Origin: Phragmitibacter flavus
GTDB taxonomy: Bacteria; Verrucomicrobiota; Verrucomicrobiia; Verrucomicrobiales; Verrucomicrobiaceae
Reading direction: 5' to 3'
DNA: 64,000 nt
Assembly (NCBI RefSeq): GCF_005780165.1
Contig: NZ_VAUV01000012.1
Coordinates: 1-64,000, forward strand
A program made the translations under genes and the position numbers. Under the pieces are notes generated by a model that did no database searches, was not told the origin of the DNA, and saw only the letters and a program-made list of their open reading frames with translations. Shown piece after piece: positions 15,495 to 24,597 of the stretch (its first letter is position 1; every line of letters starts with the position of its first letter).

Positions 15495-17660
15495 ATGAAC
15501 AGCTTGACGACGCCTTCTCACAACGCCCGGACGATTGCGGTTTGCTTTGCGGCGGCAATGTCGGTCACTGCTCTGGTTTTGACGGCAGTGACGTGGTCGA
15601 AGATGCACCGGAGCATTCGTGTGATGCAGGAGACGCTGGAATTGCGGATGGAGTGGGAGCGCACTTTGTCGTTGATGAAGGACGCGGAAACGGGGCAGAG
15701 GGGGTATTTGCTAACGGGGGTTGAGGAGTATCTTGAACCGTTTGAACGGGCGAAGAGTTCTCTGCCTGATATGGTGAGCCGATTGTCTGAGCTGACGACG
15801 AAGGCGGGTAAAAGCGATGGGGAGGCAAAGGCCGTGGGGGAGTCGATGAGGCAGCTGTTGGATGCGATGTCGGAGACGGTGGTGGTGAGGCGTCGTGAGG
15901 GGATCGAGGCGGGATTGCAGATGATGCAAAAGGCGGACAGCAAGCGATTGATGGACGCCATCCGTGTGAGAATTTCAGAGGTCGTGGACGAGCAGGAGGT
16001 ATTTATCGAAAAGGGGGCGAGGGCGATGCAGATGGATTTGCGCTGGGGTTACGTGAGCGCGATCTCCACGGGGGCGATGGCCTTGCTGGCGGGGGTGGTG
16101 GCGCTGTTCCTTTTGCGTGAGGCGCACTATCGGGCAAGACGCGAGGAGCGTTTGATGATGGAGAAAAAGCGGGCGGAGGAATCGAACCAGCAGAAAAGCA
16201 CGTTCCTGGCGACCATGAGTCACGAAATTCGCACGCCGATGAATGCGATCTTGGGATTTGGCGAGTTGCTGGAGGAGGAGGTGAAGTCGGAAAAGGAGAA
16301 GCGATATGTGCAGTCGATTCTGACGGGCGGGAGGTCGCTGCTACAGCTGATCAATGACATCCTGGATCTCTCAAAAATTGAGGCGGGGATGATGCAATTG
16401 AAGGAGGAGCCGATGGATGTGCGGGATCTGGGGGCGTTTGTGCAGCAGTTGTTTGGTCAGCAGGCGGCGGAGAAGGGCGTGATGCTGCGGGTGGAGGTGG
16501 ATGAGAAGCTGCCGCATTCGCTGTTGCTGGATGGGGTGCGGTTGCGGCAGATTTTGATCAATGTGGTGGGCAATGCGTTGAAGTTCACTGATTCAGGCAA
16601 GGTGGAGGTGCGGTTTTATGCGGATGATGGACGGGAGGCGACCCACAGCCGCTTGGATTTACACATGGAGATTGACGACACGGGGCGGGGGATTGCGCCG
16701 GAGTTCCAGCGCGACATTTTCCAGCCGTTCATTCAGGTGGAGGAGGTGTCGGGATCGAAGCGTAATCATGGCACGGGTCTTGGTTTGACGATCGTAAAGC
16801 GACTGACGGAGCTGGTGAACGGTCGGGTGTCGATGAAGAGTGAGGTGGGCAAGGGCACGCAGTTCCATTTTGAGTTCCCCGGGGTGACGGTGTCGGCGAG
16901 GCTGCCTTTGGTTCAGGGCGGTCGGGATGCGGAGGTGAATTTTGATGACCTGCAGCCGAGCAAGATTCTGGTGGTGGACGACAACGAGACCAACCGGGAA
17001 TTGTTGAAGGGAATTTTTGAGGGGTCGAGGCACACACTGCGTTTTGCCACCAATGGACGGGAGGCGGTGGACGAGGTGGGGCGGGAGCTGCCGGATGTGG
17101 TGTTGATGGACATTCGCATGCCGGTGATGGATGGCCGGGAGGCGTTGCGGGCGATTCGGTCGAAGAAGGATTTGAGTTTGCTGCCGGTGATTGCGGTGAC
17201 GGCGTCGAGTTTGTCGGAGGATGAGCGTCAGTTGCGGAGTTCGTTTGACGGGTATGTGCGCAAGCCCTTTTCGAGATTGCAGCTTTACCTGGAGCTGGCG
17301 CAGTTCATTGCGCGGGTGGATGCGGTGGAGGCACCGTCGGAGTATGTGGTGGAGCCGGGGATAGTGCTGGACGAAGGGCAGCGGTCGGAGTGGCGGAATC
17401 TGGCGGGGAGGTTGAGGGAGATTGAGGTCGAGGTTTGGCCGGGGGTGCGCGACGGGATGCTGATGTCAGAGGTGCGGGCGTTTGCGACCAACTTGCTGGA
17501 GACGGGGCGCACCTCGCGTTGCAGCGTTTTGGAGCTGTATGCCAAACGGTTGCTGGCGGACATCGACTCATTTTCGTTGTCGTCTTTGGAGAATGGTTTG
17601 CAGGCGTTCCCCAAATGTATTAAGGAAATTGAAATGCTTTCGAATTCGGATCATCCATGA
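15495..17660 (+). CDS. CHASE3 hybrid sensor histidine kinase with receiver
   Basis: 721 residues. TM1 is about 13-33, then a CHASE3-type periplasmic helical domain (MKDAETGQRGYLLTGVEEYL) to about 180, and TM2 is about 187-207. The HisKA dimerisation domain has the H-box at His243 (ATMSHEIRTPMNAI). The HATPase region shows the N box NVVGNALKFT, G1 DDTGRGIAPE and G2 GTGLGLTIVKRL. A receiver domain follows from about 488, with phospho-acceptor Asp539 (VVLMDIRMPVMDG). A tail of about 110 residues has no clear HPt motif. The stop overlaps the next gene by 4 bp (ATGA), so the signalling genes are coupled. The ligand is unknown. Confidence 0.93.
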   Translation: MNSLTTPSHNARTIAVCFAAAMSVTALVLTAVTWSKMHRSIRVMQETLELRMEWERTLSLMKDAETGQRGYLLTGVEEYLEPFERAKSSLPDMVSRLSELTTKAGKSDGEAKAVGESMRQLLDAMSETVVVRRREGIEAGLQMMQKADSKRLMDAIRVRISEVVDEQEVFIEKGARAMQMDLRWGYVSAISTGAMALLAGVVALFLLREAHYRARREERLMMEKKRAEESNQQKSTFLATMSHEIRTPMNAILGFGELLEEEVKSEKEKRYVQSILTGGRSLLQLINDILDLSKIEAGMMQLKEEPMDVRDLGAFVQQLFGQQAAEKGVMLRVEVDEKLPHSLLLDGVRLRQILINVVGNALKFTDSGKVEVRFYADDGREATHSRLDLHMEIDDTGRGIAPEFQRDIFQPFIQVEEVSGSKRNHGTGLGLTIVKRLTELVNGRVSMKSEVGKGTQFHFEFPGVTVSARLPLVQGGRDAEVNFDDLQPSKILVVDDNETNRELLKGIFEGSRHTLRFATNGREAVDEVGRELPDVVLMDIRMPVMDGREALRAIRSKKDLSLLPVIAVTASSLSEDERQLRSSFDGYVRKPFSRLQLYLELAQFIARVDAVEAPSEYVVEPGIVLDEGQRSEWRNLAGRLREIEVEVWPGVRDGMLMSEVRAFATNLLETGRTSRCSVLELYAKRLLADIDSFSLSSLENGLQAFPKCIKEIEMLSNSDHP

Positions 17661-18763
17661 TTATACCCTCTGTCTCTGATGGCCGTGATACGATTCTGAT
17701 TGTTGATGATCAGGAGCAGAACCTGAAAGTGGTGGGGACGGTGCTGACCATGACGGGTTACGAGGTGATTCCTGCGTCGAGTGGCGTGCAGGCTCTGAAG
17801 CGGCTGGAGGCGCATGTGCCGGATCTGATTTTGCTGGATGTGCTGATGCCGGAGATGGATGGCCTGGAGGTGTGCCGACAGATCAAGGGGATGCCTGAGC
17901 TGGCGGAGATCCCGATCATTTTCCTTTCGGCGGCGGATGACAAGAACCTGATCGTGCAGGCACTGGAAACGGGCGGGGTGGATTATGTGACGAAGCCGTT
18001 CAACAAGGCGGAGTTACTGACGCGGGTGCGCGCGCATCTGGCATTGAAGCATGCACGGGACCAGTTGCGTCATCTGGCGGAGGACAAGGATGAGCTGTTG
18101 GGCATCATGGCGCATGACTTGAAGAATCACCTGGCGGGGATGCGCATGAGTGCGGGCCTGTTGCAGAGTCGGGAGGCCGAGCTGCCGGAGAAGTGTGTGA
18201 AGATGGTGGGCAACATCATTCAGTCGACGGACAGCATGATCGCGTTTGTGCGGGAGTTTTTGGCGAATCAGTCGGCCGAGCGATTGCAGTTGCGGAGTGA
18301 GGCGGTGGATTTGGGATTGATCATCAAAGGGTCGGCCGCACGGCACGAAGCCATGGCGGCGGCGAAGAACATTGCGCTGGTGCTGGATTTGTCTTCGGAA
18401 CCGGTGGTGGCGCAGGCGGATGCCGAGGCGGTCACACGGGTGTTGGACAACTTGGTTTCGAACGCGCTGAAGTTCACGCCATCGGGCGGGACGCTGACAC
18501 TTGCGACGGCGAACGGGCCGGGTCGATGGGTGCAGTTTTCGGTGATCGATGACGGACCGGGCTTCACAGCATCGGACGAGGAGAAGATGTTCCGTCGTTA
18601 TGCGCGATTGAGTGCGCGGCCGACCGGTGGGGAGCCTTCAACGGGGTTGGGATTGTCGATTGTGAAACGGCTGCTGGAGGGCATGAAGGGGATCATTTCT
18701 TTGAACAAATCGGTGGAGCGCGGCAGTTGTTTTGTGATTAAGCTGCCGGTGGTGGGGTCGTAG
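17657..18763 (+). CDS. Receiver-histidine kinase protein (REC-HisKA-HATPase)
   Basis: The 368-residue cytosolic protein has an N-terminal receiver domain with Asp61 (LILLDVLMPEMDG) and the conserved Lys in VTKPFNKAEL. A dimerisation helix with His153 (GIMAHDLKNHLAGM) follows, then a HATPase domain with LDNLVSNALKFTPSGG, DDGPGF and STGLGLSIVKRLL. No membrane segment is present. This inverted order (receiver first) suits an intermediate that takes phosphate from the hybrid kinase and modulates its own kinase. It overlaps the hybrid kinase gene by ATGA, and the sigma54 activator starts 67 bp downstream. Confidence 0.92.
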   Translation: MIIPSVSDGRDTILIVDDQEQNLKVVGTVLTMTGYEVIPASSGVQALKRLEAHVPDLILLDVLMPEMDGLEVCRQIKGMPELAEIPIIFLSAADDKNLIVQALETGGVDYVTKPFNKAELLTRVRAHLALKHARDQLRHLAEDKDELLGIMAHDLKNHLAGMRMSAGLLQSREAELPEKCVKMVGNIIQSTDSMIAFVREFLANQSAERLQLRSEAVDLGLIIKGSAARHEAMAAAKNIALVLDLSSEPVVAQADAEAVTRVLDNLVSNALKFTPSGGTLTLATANGPGRWVQFSVIDDGPGFTASDEEKMFRRYARLSARPTGGEPSTGLGLSIVKRLLEGMKGIISLNKSVERGSCFVIKLPVVGS

Positions 18764-18830
18764 CTGGGGCCGCAGTCGGCGAGGGTTGCTGATTGGGTGG
18801 AAGGTGGTAGGTTTCTATTTTTGATTGCAC

Positions 18831-20192
18831 ATGGATATTCTGATTGTTGATGACGAGAAAATCATTCGCGACGTGACGTCGCAGTTGATCGAGGACGCGG
18901 GCCATTATGCGGAGTCGGCGGCAAATCCTGAGATCGCGTTCGAGACGCTGAAGGAGAGCAATTACGATCTGGTGCTGCTGGACATGAATCTGGGCGCGGA
19001 GAACGGGCTGGATGTGCTGGAGAAATTGCAGAAGCAATATCCACAGGTGCCGGTGGTGGTGTTTACGGCGGCGGCATCGGTGACCACGGCGGTGGAGACG
19101 ATGCGGCGCGGCGCGATGGACTTTTTGGAGAAGCCGTTTACGCATGCACAGTTGAGCATGGTGCTGGCAAGGGTTCAGAAGCACAAGCTGCTGGCGGAGC
19201 GAGTGGTGGAGCTGGAGACGCAGGTGGCGGGTCAGGCACCGGAGTATATTTTTGATTCGACTTCAGCGCCGGTTCAGTCGGCGTTTGGCGTGCTGTTCCG
19301 TGCGGCAGAGACGCCGGCTTCGGTGTTGATTCTGGGAGAAAGCGGCACGGGGAAAAGTGTGGTGGCGAAGGCGGTGCATGATCGCAGTCGACGCTTGAAC
19401 AAGCCGTTCATCACGGTGAACTGTCCGAGTTTGTCCAAGGAGTTGTTGGAGAGTGAATTGTTTGGTCATGTTCGTGGCGCATTCACTGGCGCGATGAAGG
19501 ATCACTGGGGCAAAGTGAAGGCGGCCGAGGGCGGGACCTTGTTTTTGGACGAGATTGGGGAGCTGCCGCTGGAGATTCAGCCGAAGCTGTTGAGGCTGTT
19601 GCAGGATCGCGAGTATGAGCGCGTGGGGGAGAACGTGACGCGGTCGGGAGACGTGCGCATCATTGCGGCGACGAACCGAGATCTGTCGGAGGCGGTGGCG
19701 AATGGGACGTTTCGTGAGGATTTGTTTTATCGTCTGAATGTGATCACCGTGGAGATGCCGCCGCTGCGCCAGAGGCCGGGGGATTTGGAGCGGTTCGCGG
19801 AGAAGTATCTATTGTTTTTCGCGAAGCAGTGCGCCCGCAAGGCGCGGAGTTTTTCGCCGGAGGCGAGGGCGTGCATGCTGGCCCATGGTTGGCCGGGGAA
19901 TTTGCGGGAGCTGCGCAATGCGATTGAGCGCGCGGTGATTTTGAGTCAGGGTAAGGAGATCGAAGCGTCGGATTTGCCGAACTCGGTGACGGGCAATCAA
20001 CCCGTGGCAATGACCGGTGGGGCGGTGGTGGGAGATTTGATTTCTTTGGAGGAATTGGAGACCTCACACATTCGCGCCGTGCTTTCGCGCACGACCAGTT
20101 TGCATGCGGCGGCTGAGGTGTTGGGGATTGATCAGGCGACCCTGTATCGCAAGCGCAAGAAGCTGGGGATGGCCGGAGATGGGGAGAAGTAG
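18831..20192 (+). CDS. NtrC-family sigma54-dependent response regulator
   Basis: 453 residues from the ATG at 18831. The receiver domain starts MDILIVDDEK and the phospho-Asp lies in LVLLDMNLGAENGL. The AAA+ domain has Walker A GESGTGKS, the sigma54-contacting GAFTGA loop, Walker B LFLDEIGELP and the arginine-finger region LFYRLNVITVEMPPLR. A Fis-type helix-turn-helix ends the protein (LHAAAEVLGIDQATLYRKRK). It is the probable output of the preceding two kinases. Target promoters are unknown; no -24/-12 element was located with confidence. Confidence 0.95.
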   Translation: MDILIVDDEKIIRDVTSQLIEDAGHYAESAANPEIAFETLKESNYDLVLLDMNLGAENGLDVLEKLQKQYPQVPVVVFTAAASVTTAVETMRRGAMDFLEKPFTHAQLSMVLARVQKHKLLAERVVELETQVAGQAPEYIFDSTSAPVQSAFGVLFRAAETPASVLILGESGTGKSVVAKAVHDRSRRLNKPFITVNCPSLSKELLESELFGHVRGAFTGAMKDHWGKVKAAEGGTLFLDEIGELPLEIQPKLLRLLQDREYERVGENVTRSGDVRIIAATNRDLSEAVANGTFREDLFYRLNVITVEMPPLRQRPGDLERFAEKYLLFFAKQCARKARSFSPEARACMLAHGWPGNLRELRNAIERAVILSQGKEIEASDLPNSVTGNQPVAMTGGAVVGDLISLEELETSHIRAVLSRTTSLHAAAEVLGIDQATLYRKRKKLGMAGDGEK

Positions 20193-20232
20193 GGGGGCGG
20201 GAGTTGGCGAAGCGGGACATTTATTTTAGGCA

Positions 20233-20280
20233 CTTCGTGCGGGGTTGTTGATGGTCGCTCGGGACGGCGGCGCTCCCGGG
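20233..20280. repeat. Dispersed 3'-flank element, copy 2
   Basis: Partner of 4523-4570. It starts with a small GCACTTCGTGC hairpin and ends with the shared GACGGCGGCGCTCCCGGG, abutting the stop codon of the kinase gene at 20282. Confidence 0.6.
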
Positions 20281-20281
20281 G

Positions 20282-23200
20282 TTACTTGGGGTATTGTTGG
20301 AGCCACTTGGTGGCGGAGGGGTGGCCTAGGCTGGCGGCTTGTTCGATCAGTTGACGGGCGCGGGTTTGATCGAGTTTTGCGGGGGGCTGGCCGGCGTAGT
20401 GCCAGATGCCGAGGGTGTAGAGACAGAGGGGGTCTTTGGCGATGACGCCTTTCTCAAGGGCGTCGAGGGCGCGCTGAGGGTTCTTTTTGACGGCGTTGAA
20501 GTAGGATTGATAGAGGAAGAAGTTCGCGTTGGGCTGGTTGGCTTCGACGGCTTTTTGGAGGAGTTGGGTGGCCTGGTCGAAGTGCTCGGCTTCACCGGTG
20601 GTTTCGCCGAGAAAGAGGAGGGCTTTGCCTTTGAGGTAGTCGGCACCGGGATGGTTTTTGGCCTGGGCGCGGGTGGCAAGATCGAGAGATTGCTGAGGGT
20701 CTGCGGTGACGCCGCGTCCGGCAAAGTAGGCTTCGCCGAGGAGGACCATGGCGTCGGGATCGTCGGCGTCGACGGCGGATTTGAGTTTGGTGATGCCTTG
20801 TTCGATGAGCTGGGGGTTGTTCTGGGCGATGCCGGTGTCGAGCTGGGCGCGACCGACGTAGGCAATGGCTTTTTGACTGCCGGTTTGTTCGGCGAGCTTG
20901 AAGTAGCGGAAGGCGGTGTCGGGTTCAGAGTGCTGGGCGAGGATGAGCCAGGCTTGGGGGAGTTTCCAGGTTTCGGCGGCGAGTTCGATTTGTTTGAAGA
21001 TGGGGAAGATGGCGGCGGGCTGGAGCTGGCTGAGCTGGTCGATGATGTCGGTGGCCTGGGATTTGAGTTCGGTGGTCCAGTTGGAGTTGGTCTGGACGGC
21101 GTCGAGCAGGAGGTTGAGGGCCTGGATGTAGTTGGAGCCGCGGAATGCCTGGTCGGCGTGGAGTTGGTGGGCGAGGAGGTTGATGGGAGGGGCGGTTTCG
21201 GAAGGGCTGGAGGCGCGGAGTTGTTCGAGTTTGTCGAGGATGGGCTGGTGGGAGGCGATTTGCCGGGCGAGCATTTGCTGGCGGATGGTGTCGAGGATGG
21301 CGGCAAGTTCGGGGGCGAGAGGTTTGGCGTAGTCGGGGGAGGCTTTGATGGCGGCGAGGTAGAGGTCGATGGCTTGGGATTGCTGGCCGGTGGCGGTGGC
21401 GGCGGGGATGAGGAGTTTGGCGGTAAGAAGGTGACGTTGTTTGTCGAGGGGCCAGGGTTTGGTTTTGTTGAGCTGGTCGATGAGCTTGTTGCGGTCGGGG
21501 GAGGTTGAGGGAGGGATTTGCTCGGGGGATACAAGGAGGCCGGTGATGGCGCGGTCGGCGTCGAGATAGATTTCGTTGAGGTAGCGTTCGACGGCGTCTT
21601 TGCTTTCGGGGCTGGTGCGGAGGGTTTCTTCGGCGGCGGTGCACCAGGCGAGGAGGCTGGCCCATTGCTGGTTTTCTTTGGCGCTGTTGCGTTCCTGCTG
21701 GAGGGCCTGCCATTGTTTGCTGCCGGTGAGTTCGCGGAAGTCGACGGCCTGAAGTTCGATGCGGCCTTTGATGAAGTAGGCGGCGGTGGTGGCAAGGATG
21801 ATGGCGCCGAGGCTGCCGAGGATGAGGATAAGGAGACGGCTTTTTTTGGTCTCGTCGAATTCGCTGGCTCGTTGTTCGAGCTGCTGGCGCATTTCCTCGA
21901 GTTTGCGTTCTTCGACGGCGAGTTTTTCTTTGGCGAGTTCTTCGGCGAAGACTTCTTCCTGGACGCGGCGGGATTGCTGGACTTCGAGCTGGCGGACGGT
22001 GAGGTATTCCTGCTGGACTTCTTCTTCGAGCTGGGCGGCTTCGTTTTTGAGGGCTTCGATGCGTTCGAGGCTTAGTTTTTCGCGTTGCTGGAAGTCGAGT
22101 TCGCGGGCTTGCAGGGCCTCTTCGACGGCGGCGCGCTGGCGCTGGAGGTCGGATTCGCGGGCTTTGGCTTCCTCCTGGAGTTTTTGGAAGTCGAGCTGGG
22201 CGCGAAGCTGGATTTCCTGTTCGAGGCGCTGTTGTTCACGGCGTTTTTCTTCGAGGAGAGCCTGCTGTTGTTCGAGTTGTTGTTTTTGCTCGGCGAGGCG
22301 TGCTTGTTCGTCGGCGAGGCGCTGGGCGCGTTCGCGTTCGTGGGCGGCGACGTCGTGACGGGCCTGTTCGAGGGCAGCGCGTTCGCGGGCGATCCAGTCG
22401 CGTTCGGCCTGGACGCGTTCGTCTTCGCGGAGGCGTTCGGCTTCGGCATCGAGTTCGGCGCGGCGTTTGTCGAGGTCGCGCATGCGGTCGGACACGGGGG
22501 CTCCGGCGGCGGCCATGAAGGTGTCGGAGTCCATCAACGCGCTGAGGCCGGTGAGGCCACTGCTGCCTCCAGAACCAGAAGGCCCGCGCGGGGCGATGGT
22601 GGTGGCGTCGTCGGGGGAGGAGGTGAAGGCGACGCTGGGGGCGGGGGGATTTGGATTGGGTTTGGATTTGGCGGGACCGACGGCGCGGCGGGTGACGAGT
22701 CGGGTGGCGTAGGGGTCTTCGAGTTCGTCTTCGGGAAGTTGGGGGGCGGGGATGCCTTCGGCGACGCAGAGGAGGCGGAGGAGGGTGTGGCAGGTTTGCG
22801 GTGTCTGCGGGCGTTGACCGGTGAAGTGGCGTTCGAAGAAGTCGTTGCTTTCGGCGGTGAGCGAGGGTGAGGGGATGTAGGCGTTGCCGCTGCGACCCTG
22901 ACCTGTGAGGAGCCGGTAGCAGAGCTGGATGAAGTCGGTGGAGAGCCGGGTGATCGCCTGGGCGGCCTGGCTGTCGGAGGGCAGAACGTAGTCCTGGGTG
23001 GAGTTGCTGAGGCGCAGGGGGCAGACTTTGACGCTCCAGTTGGTCCAATCTTTGAGGGGGCGGCGGAGAAGGGCGCTGCGTTCGGGCTCGGTGAGCTTGT
23101 CCCATCCTTCGACGGCGATGCTGAGTCGCTCGATGGCGGTTTCCATGGCGGTGAGGCCCTGGCTGGCGGCGAAGTCCATGGCTTCGGCGATCTGGGTGAG

Positions 23201-24433
23201 CAGCGGGAGGATGTGGGCGAGGGAAAGCTGCTGGTGGGCTTTGAGGAGATGGAGCGCAGTGGGGCCGGAGATGCGTTCGGTGGCGAGCCGGCATTCAGCT
23301 CCGGTGTGTTCAAAATGGAGGAGGCGTTGCCAGCGGGGGTGGTCGAGGGGACGAAGGACGGCGGCGAGGCGTTGAAGGCGCAGGATAAGGCCTTGTTTCT
23401 GGGCGAATTCGGGAGGGAGTTCGCGGAGGTTGACGATGTTGCCGGTGAGGATGTCGCGGGCGAGCGAGAGTTTGCCGAAGTCGTCGCTGCCGATGACTTC
23501 GATGGGTTCGTAGCCGCCGAGGCCGGATCTTTCGTTGTCGTGACTGCTGGTGCGAAGCTGCAGGGTGTTGCCGGTGGCGGCGGCGATGCCGAGGAGGTTT
23601 TGCAGGGCCTGGACGAGGGCGGCGGGGGAGGCGTAACGTTCTTCGGCGGATTTGGCGAGCAGCCGTTTGAGGATGGTCAGGCTGGCTTCGGGCATTTCTG
23701 GCAGCAGACGCCAGTCGGGCTCCGTGTTCACATGATGAAACATGATCTCGAACTGGGAGCCGAGGAAGGGTGGGTTGCCGGTGAGACAGAACCACATGAC
23801 GGCACCGAGCGAGTAGAGGTCGGAGCGGGAGTCGAGATGCGAGGCTTCGAGAAGTTGTTCGGGACTGGCGAAGGCGGGGGTGCCGATGAAGCCGCCTAAG
23901 GTGAGTCCGCCGGTGTCGGTGGGAGTGCCTTCGCGGGCGACGCCGAAGTCGATGAGTTTGACGTGGGCTCCGCCGGTGCTGTCGCTGGTGAGGAGGATGT
24001 TGGAGGGTTTGAGGTCGCGATGGATGAGCTCGTGCGATTCGAGTGCCTGGAGGGCGGCGGCGGCCTGGACGGCGAGGCGAAAGGTGTCCTGGACTTCGAA
24101 GGGGCCGTGCTGGTCGACGTAGTCATGGAGGGACGGACCGTCGCAAAACTCCATCGCGTAGAAGGGGCCCGAGGAGGATTCGCCGTAGTAGAAGACGTTG
24201 GCCACATGGGGGTGGCGGAGGCGGGCCATCATCTGCGCCTCTTGAAGAAAACGCTGGCGGGCGGCGGGGTAGCCGAGCAGTTCGACGGAGGGAACTTTGA
24301 CAACGGCGAGGGAAAGAAGATGTTGATCGAGGGCCTTGTATGTGGCGCCCATGGCACCCTGGCCCAGCATGTGGGGCGAACCGTCCGAGCGCATGAGCAC
24401 TTCAAAGTGGGCGAATCGGAGCGGCTGTGGCAT
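20282..24433 (-). CDS. Giant membrane Ser/Thr kinase with pseudokinase, coiled coil and Sel1 repeats
   Basis: 1383 residues. The first kinase domain (about 8-285) is complete: Gly loop GQGAMGATY, Lys46 in VVKVP, HRD with Asp140 and DFG with Asp162, then a GTPAFASPEQ activation segment. A second kinase-like domain (about 310-560) starts YEPIEVIGSDDFGKLSLA but lacks HRD and DFG motifs, so it is probably a pseudokinase. A long Gln/Glu/Arg coiled coil follows (about 660-860). One membrane helix sits near 863-885 (LILILGSLGAIILATTAAYF). An extracytoplasmic region with Sel1/TPR-type repeats ends it (AMVLLGEAYFAGRGV, CLYTLGIWHYAGQ). Substrates are unknown; the repeats suggest a protein-binding sensor outside the membrane. 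Confidence 0.9.
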   Translation of the reverse strand: MPQPLRFAHFEVLMRSDGSPHMLGQGAMGATYKALDQHLLSLAVVKVPSVELLGYPAARQRFLQEAQMMARLRHPHVANVFYYGESSSGPFYAMEFCDGPSLHDYVDQHGPFEVQDTFRLAVQAAAALQALESHELIHRDLKPSNILLTSDSTGGAHVKLIDFGVAREGTPTDTGGLTLGGFIGTPAFASPEQLLEASHLDSRSDLYSLGAVMWFCLTGNPPFLGSQFEIMFHHVNTEPDWRLLPEMPEASLTILKRLLAKSAEERYASPAALVQALQNLLGIAAATGNTLQLRTSSHDNERSGLGGYEPIEVIGSDDFGKLSLARDILTGNIVNLRELPPEFAQKQGLILRLQRLAAVLRPLDHPRWQRLLHFEHTGAECRLATERISGPTALHLLKAHQQLSLAHILPLLTQIAEAMDFAASQGLTAMETAIERLSIAVEGWDKLTEPERSALLRRPLKDWTNWSVKVCPLRLSNSTQDYVLPSDSQAAQAITRLSTDFIQLCYRLLTGQGRSGNAYIPSPSLTAESNDFFERHFTGQRPQTPQTCHTLLRLLCVAEGIPAPQLPEDELEDPYATRLVTRRAVGPAKSKPNPNPPAPSVAFTSSPDDATTIAPRGPSGSGGSSGLTGLSALMDSDTFMAAAGAPVSDRMRDLDKRRAELDAEAERLREDERVQAERDWIARERAALEQARHDVAAHERERAQRLADEQARLAEQKQQLEQQQALLEEKRREQQRLEQEIQLRAQLDFQKLQEEAKARESDLQRQRAAVEEALQARELDFQQREKLSLERIEALKNEAAQLEEEVQQEYLTVRQLEVQQSRRVQEEVFAEELAKEKLAVEERKLEEMRQQLEQRASEFDETKKSRLLILILGSLGAIILATTAAYFIKGRIELQAVDFRELTGSKQWQALQQERNSAKENQQWASLLAWCTAAEETLRTSPESKDAVERYLNEIYLDADRAITGLLVSPEQIPPSTSPDRNKLIDQLNKTKPWPLDKQRHLLTAKLLIPAATATGQQSQAIDLYLAAIKASPDYAKPLAPELAAILDTIRQQMLARQIASHQPILDKLEQLRASSPSETAPPINLLAHQLHADQAFRGSNYIQALNLLLDAVQTNSNWTTELKSQATDIIDQLSQLQPAAIFPIFKQIELAAETWKLPQAWLILAQHSEPDTAFRYFKLAEQTGSQKAIAYVGRAQLDTGIAQNNPQLIEQGITKLKSAVDADDPDAMVLLGEAYFAGRGVTADPQQSLDLATRAQAKNHPGADYLKGKALLFLGETTGEAEHFDQATQLLQKAVEANQPNANFFLYQSYFNAVKKNPQRALDALEKGVIAKDPLCLYTLGIWHYAGQPPAKLDQTRARQLIEQAASLGHPSATKWLQQYPK

Positions 24434-24597
24434 GGCTAAAGGTTAGAGTAGAGGTGGGGCGGGCACAAGTGCGGGGGCGGTGGGAAATGCTACCGGCAGG
24501 GTTGATTGTGCGGGCGACGGAGGCAGTGACTTTTTTCGGCACCGTGGTGAACCTTTTCTTGCTCACGACTGGTGGAGGTGGCAAACTTTGCGCCATT

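Noticed and set aside
15350-15724. 124-residue ORF overlapping the start of the hybrid kinase
   Set aside because: No domain or ribosome-binding site; the kinase signal sequence and CHASE3 region explain the overlap.
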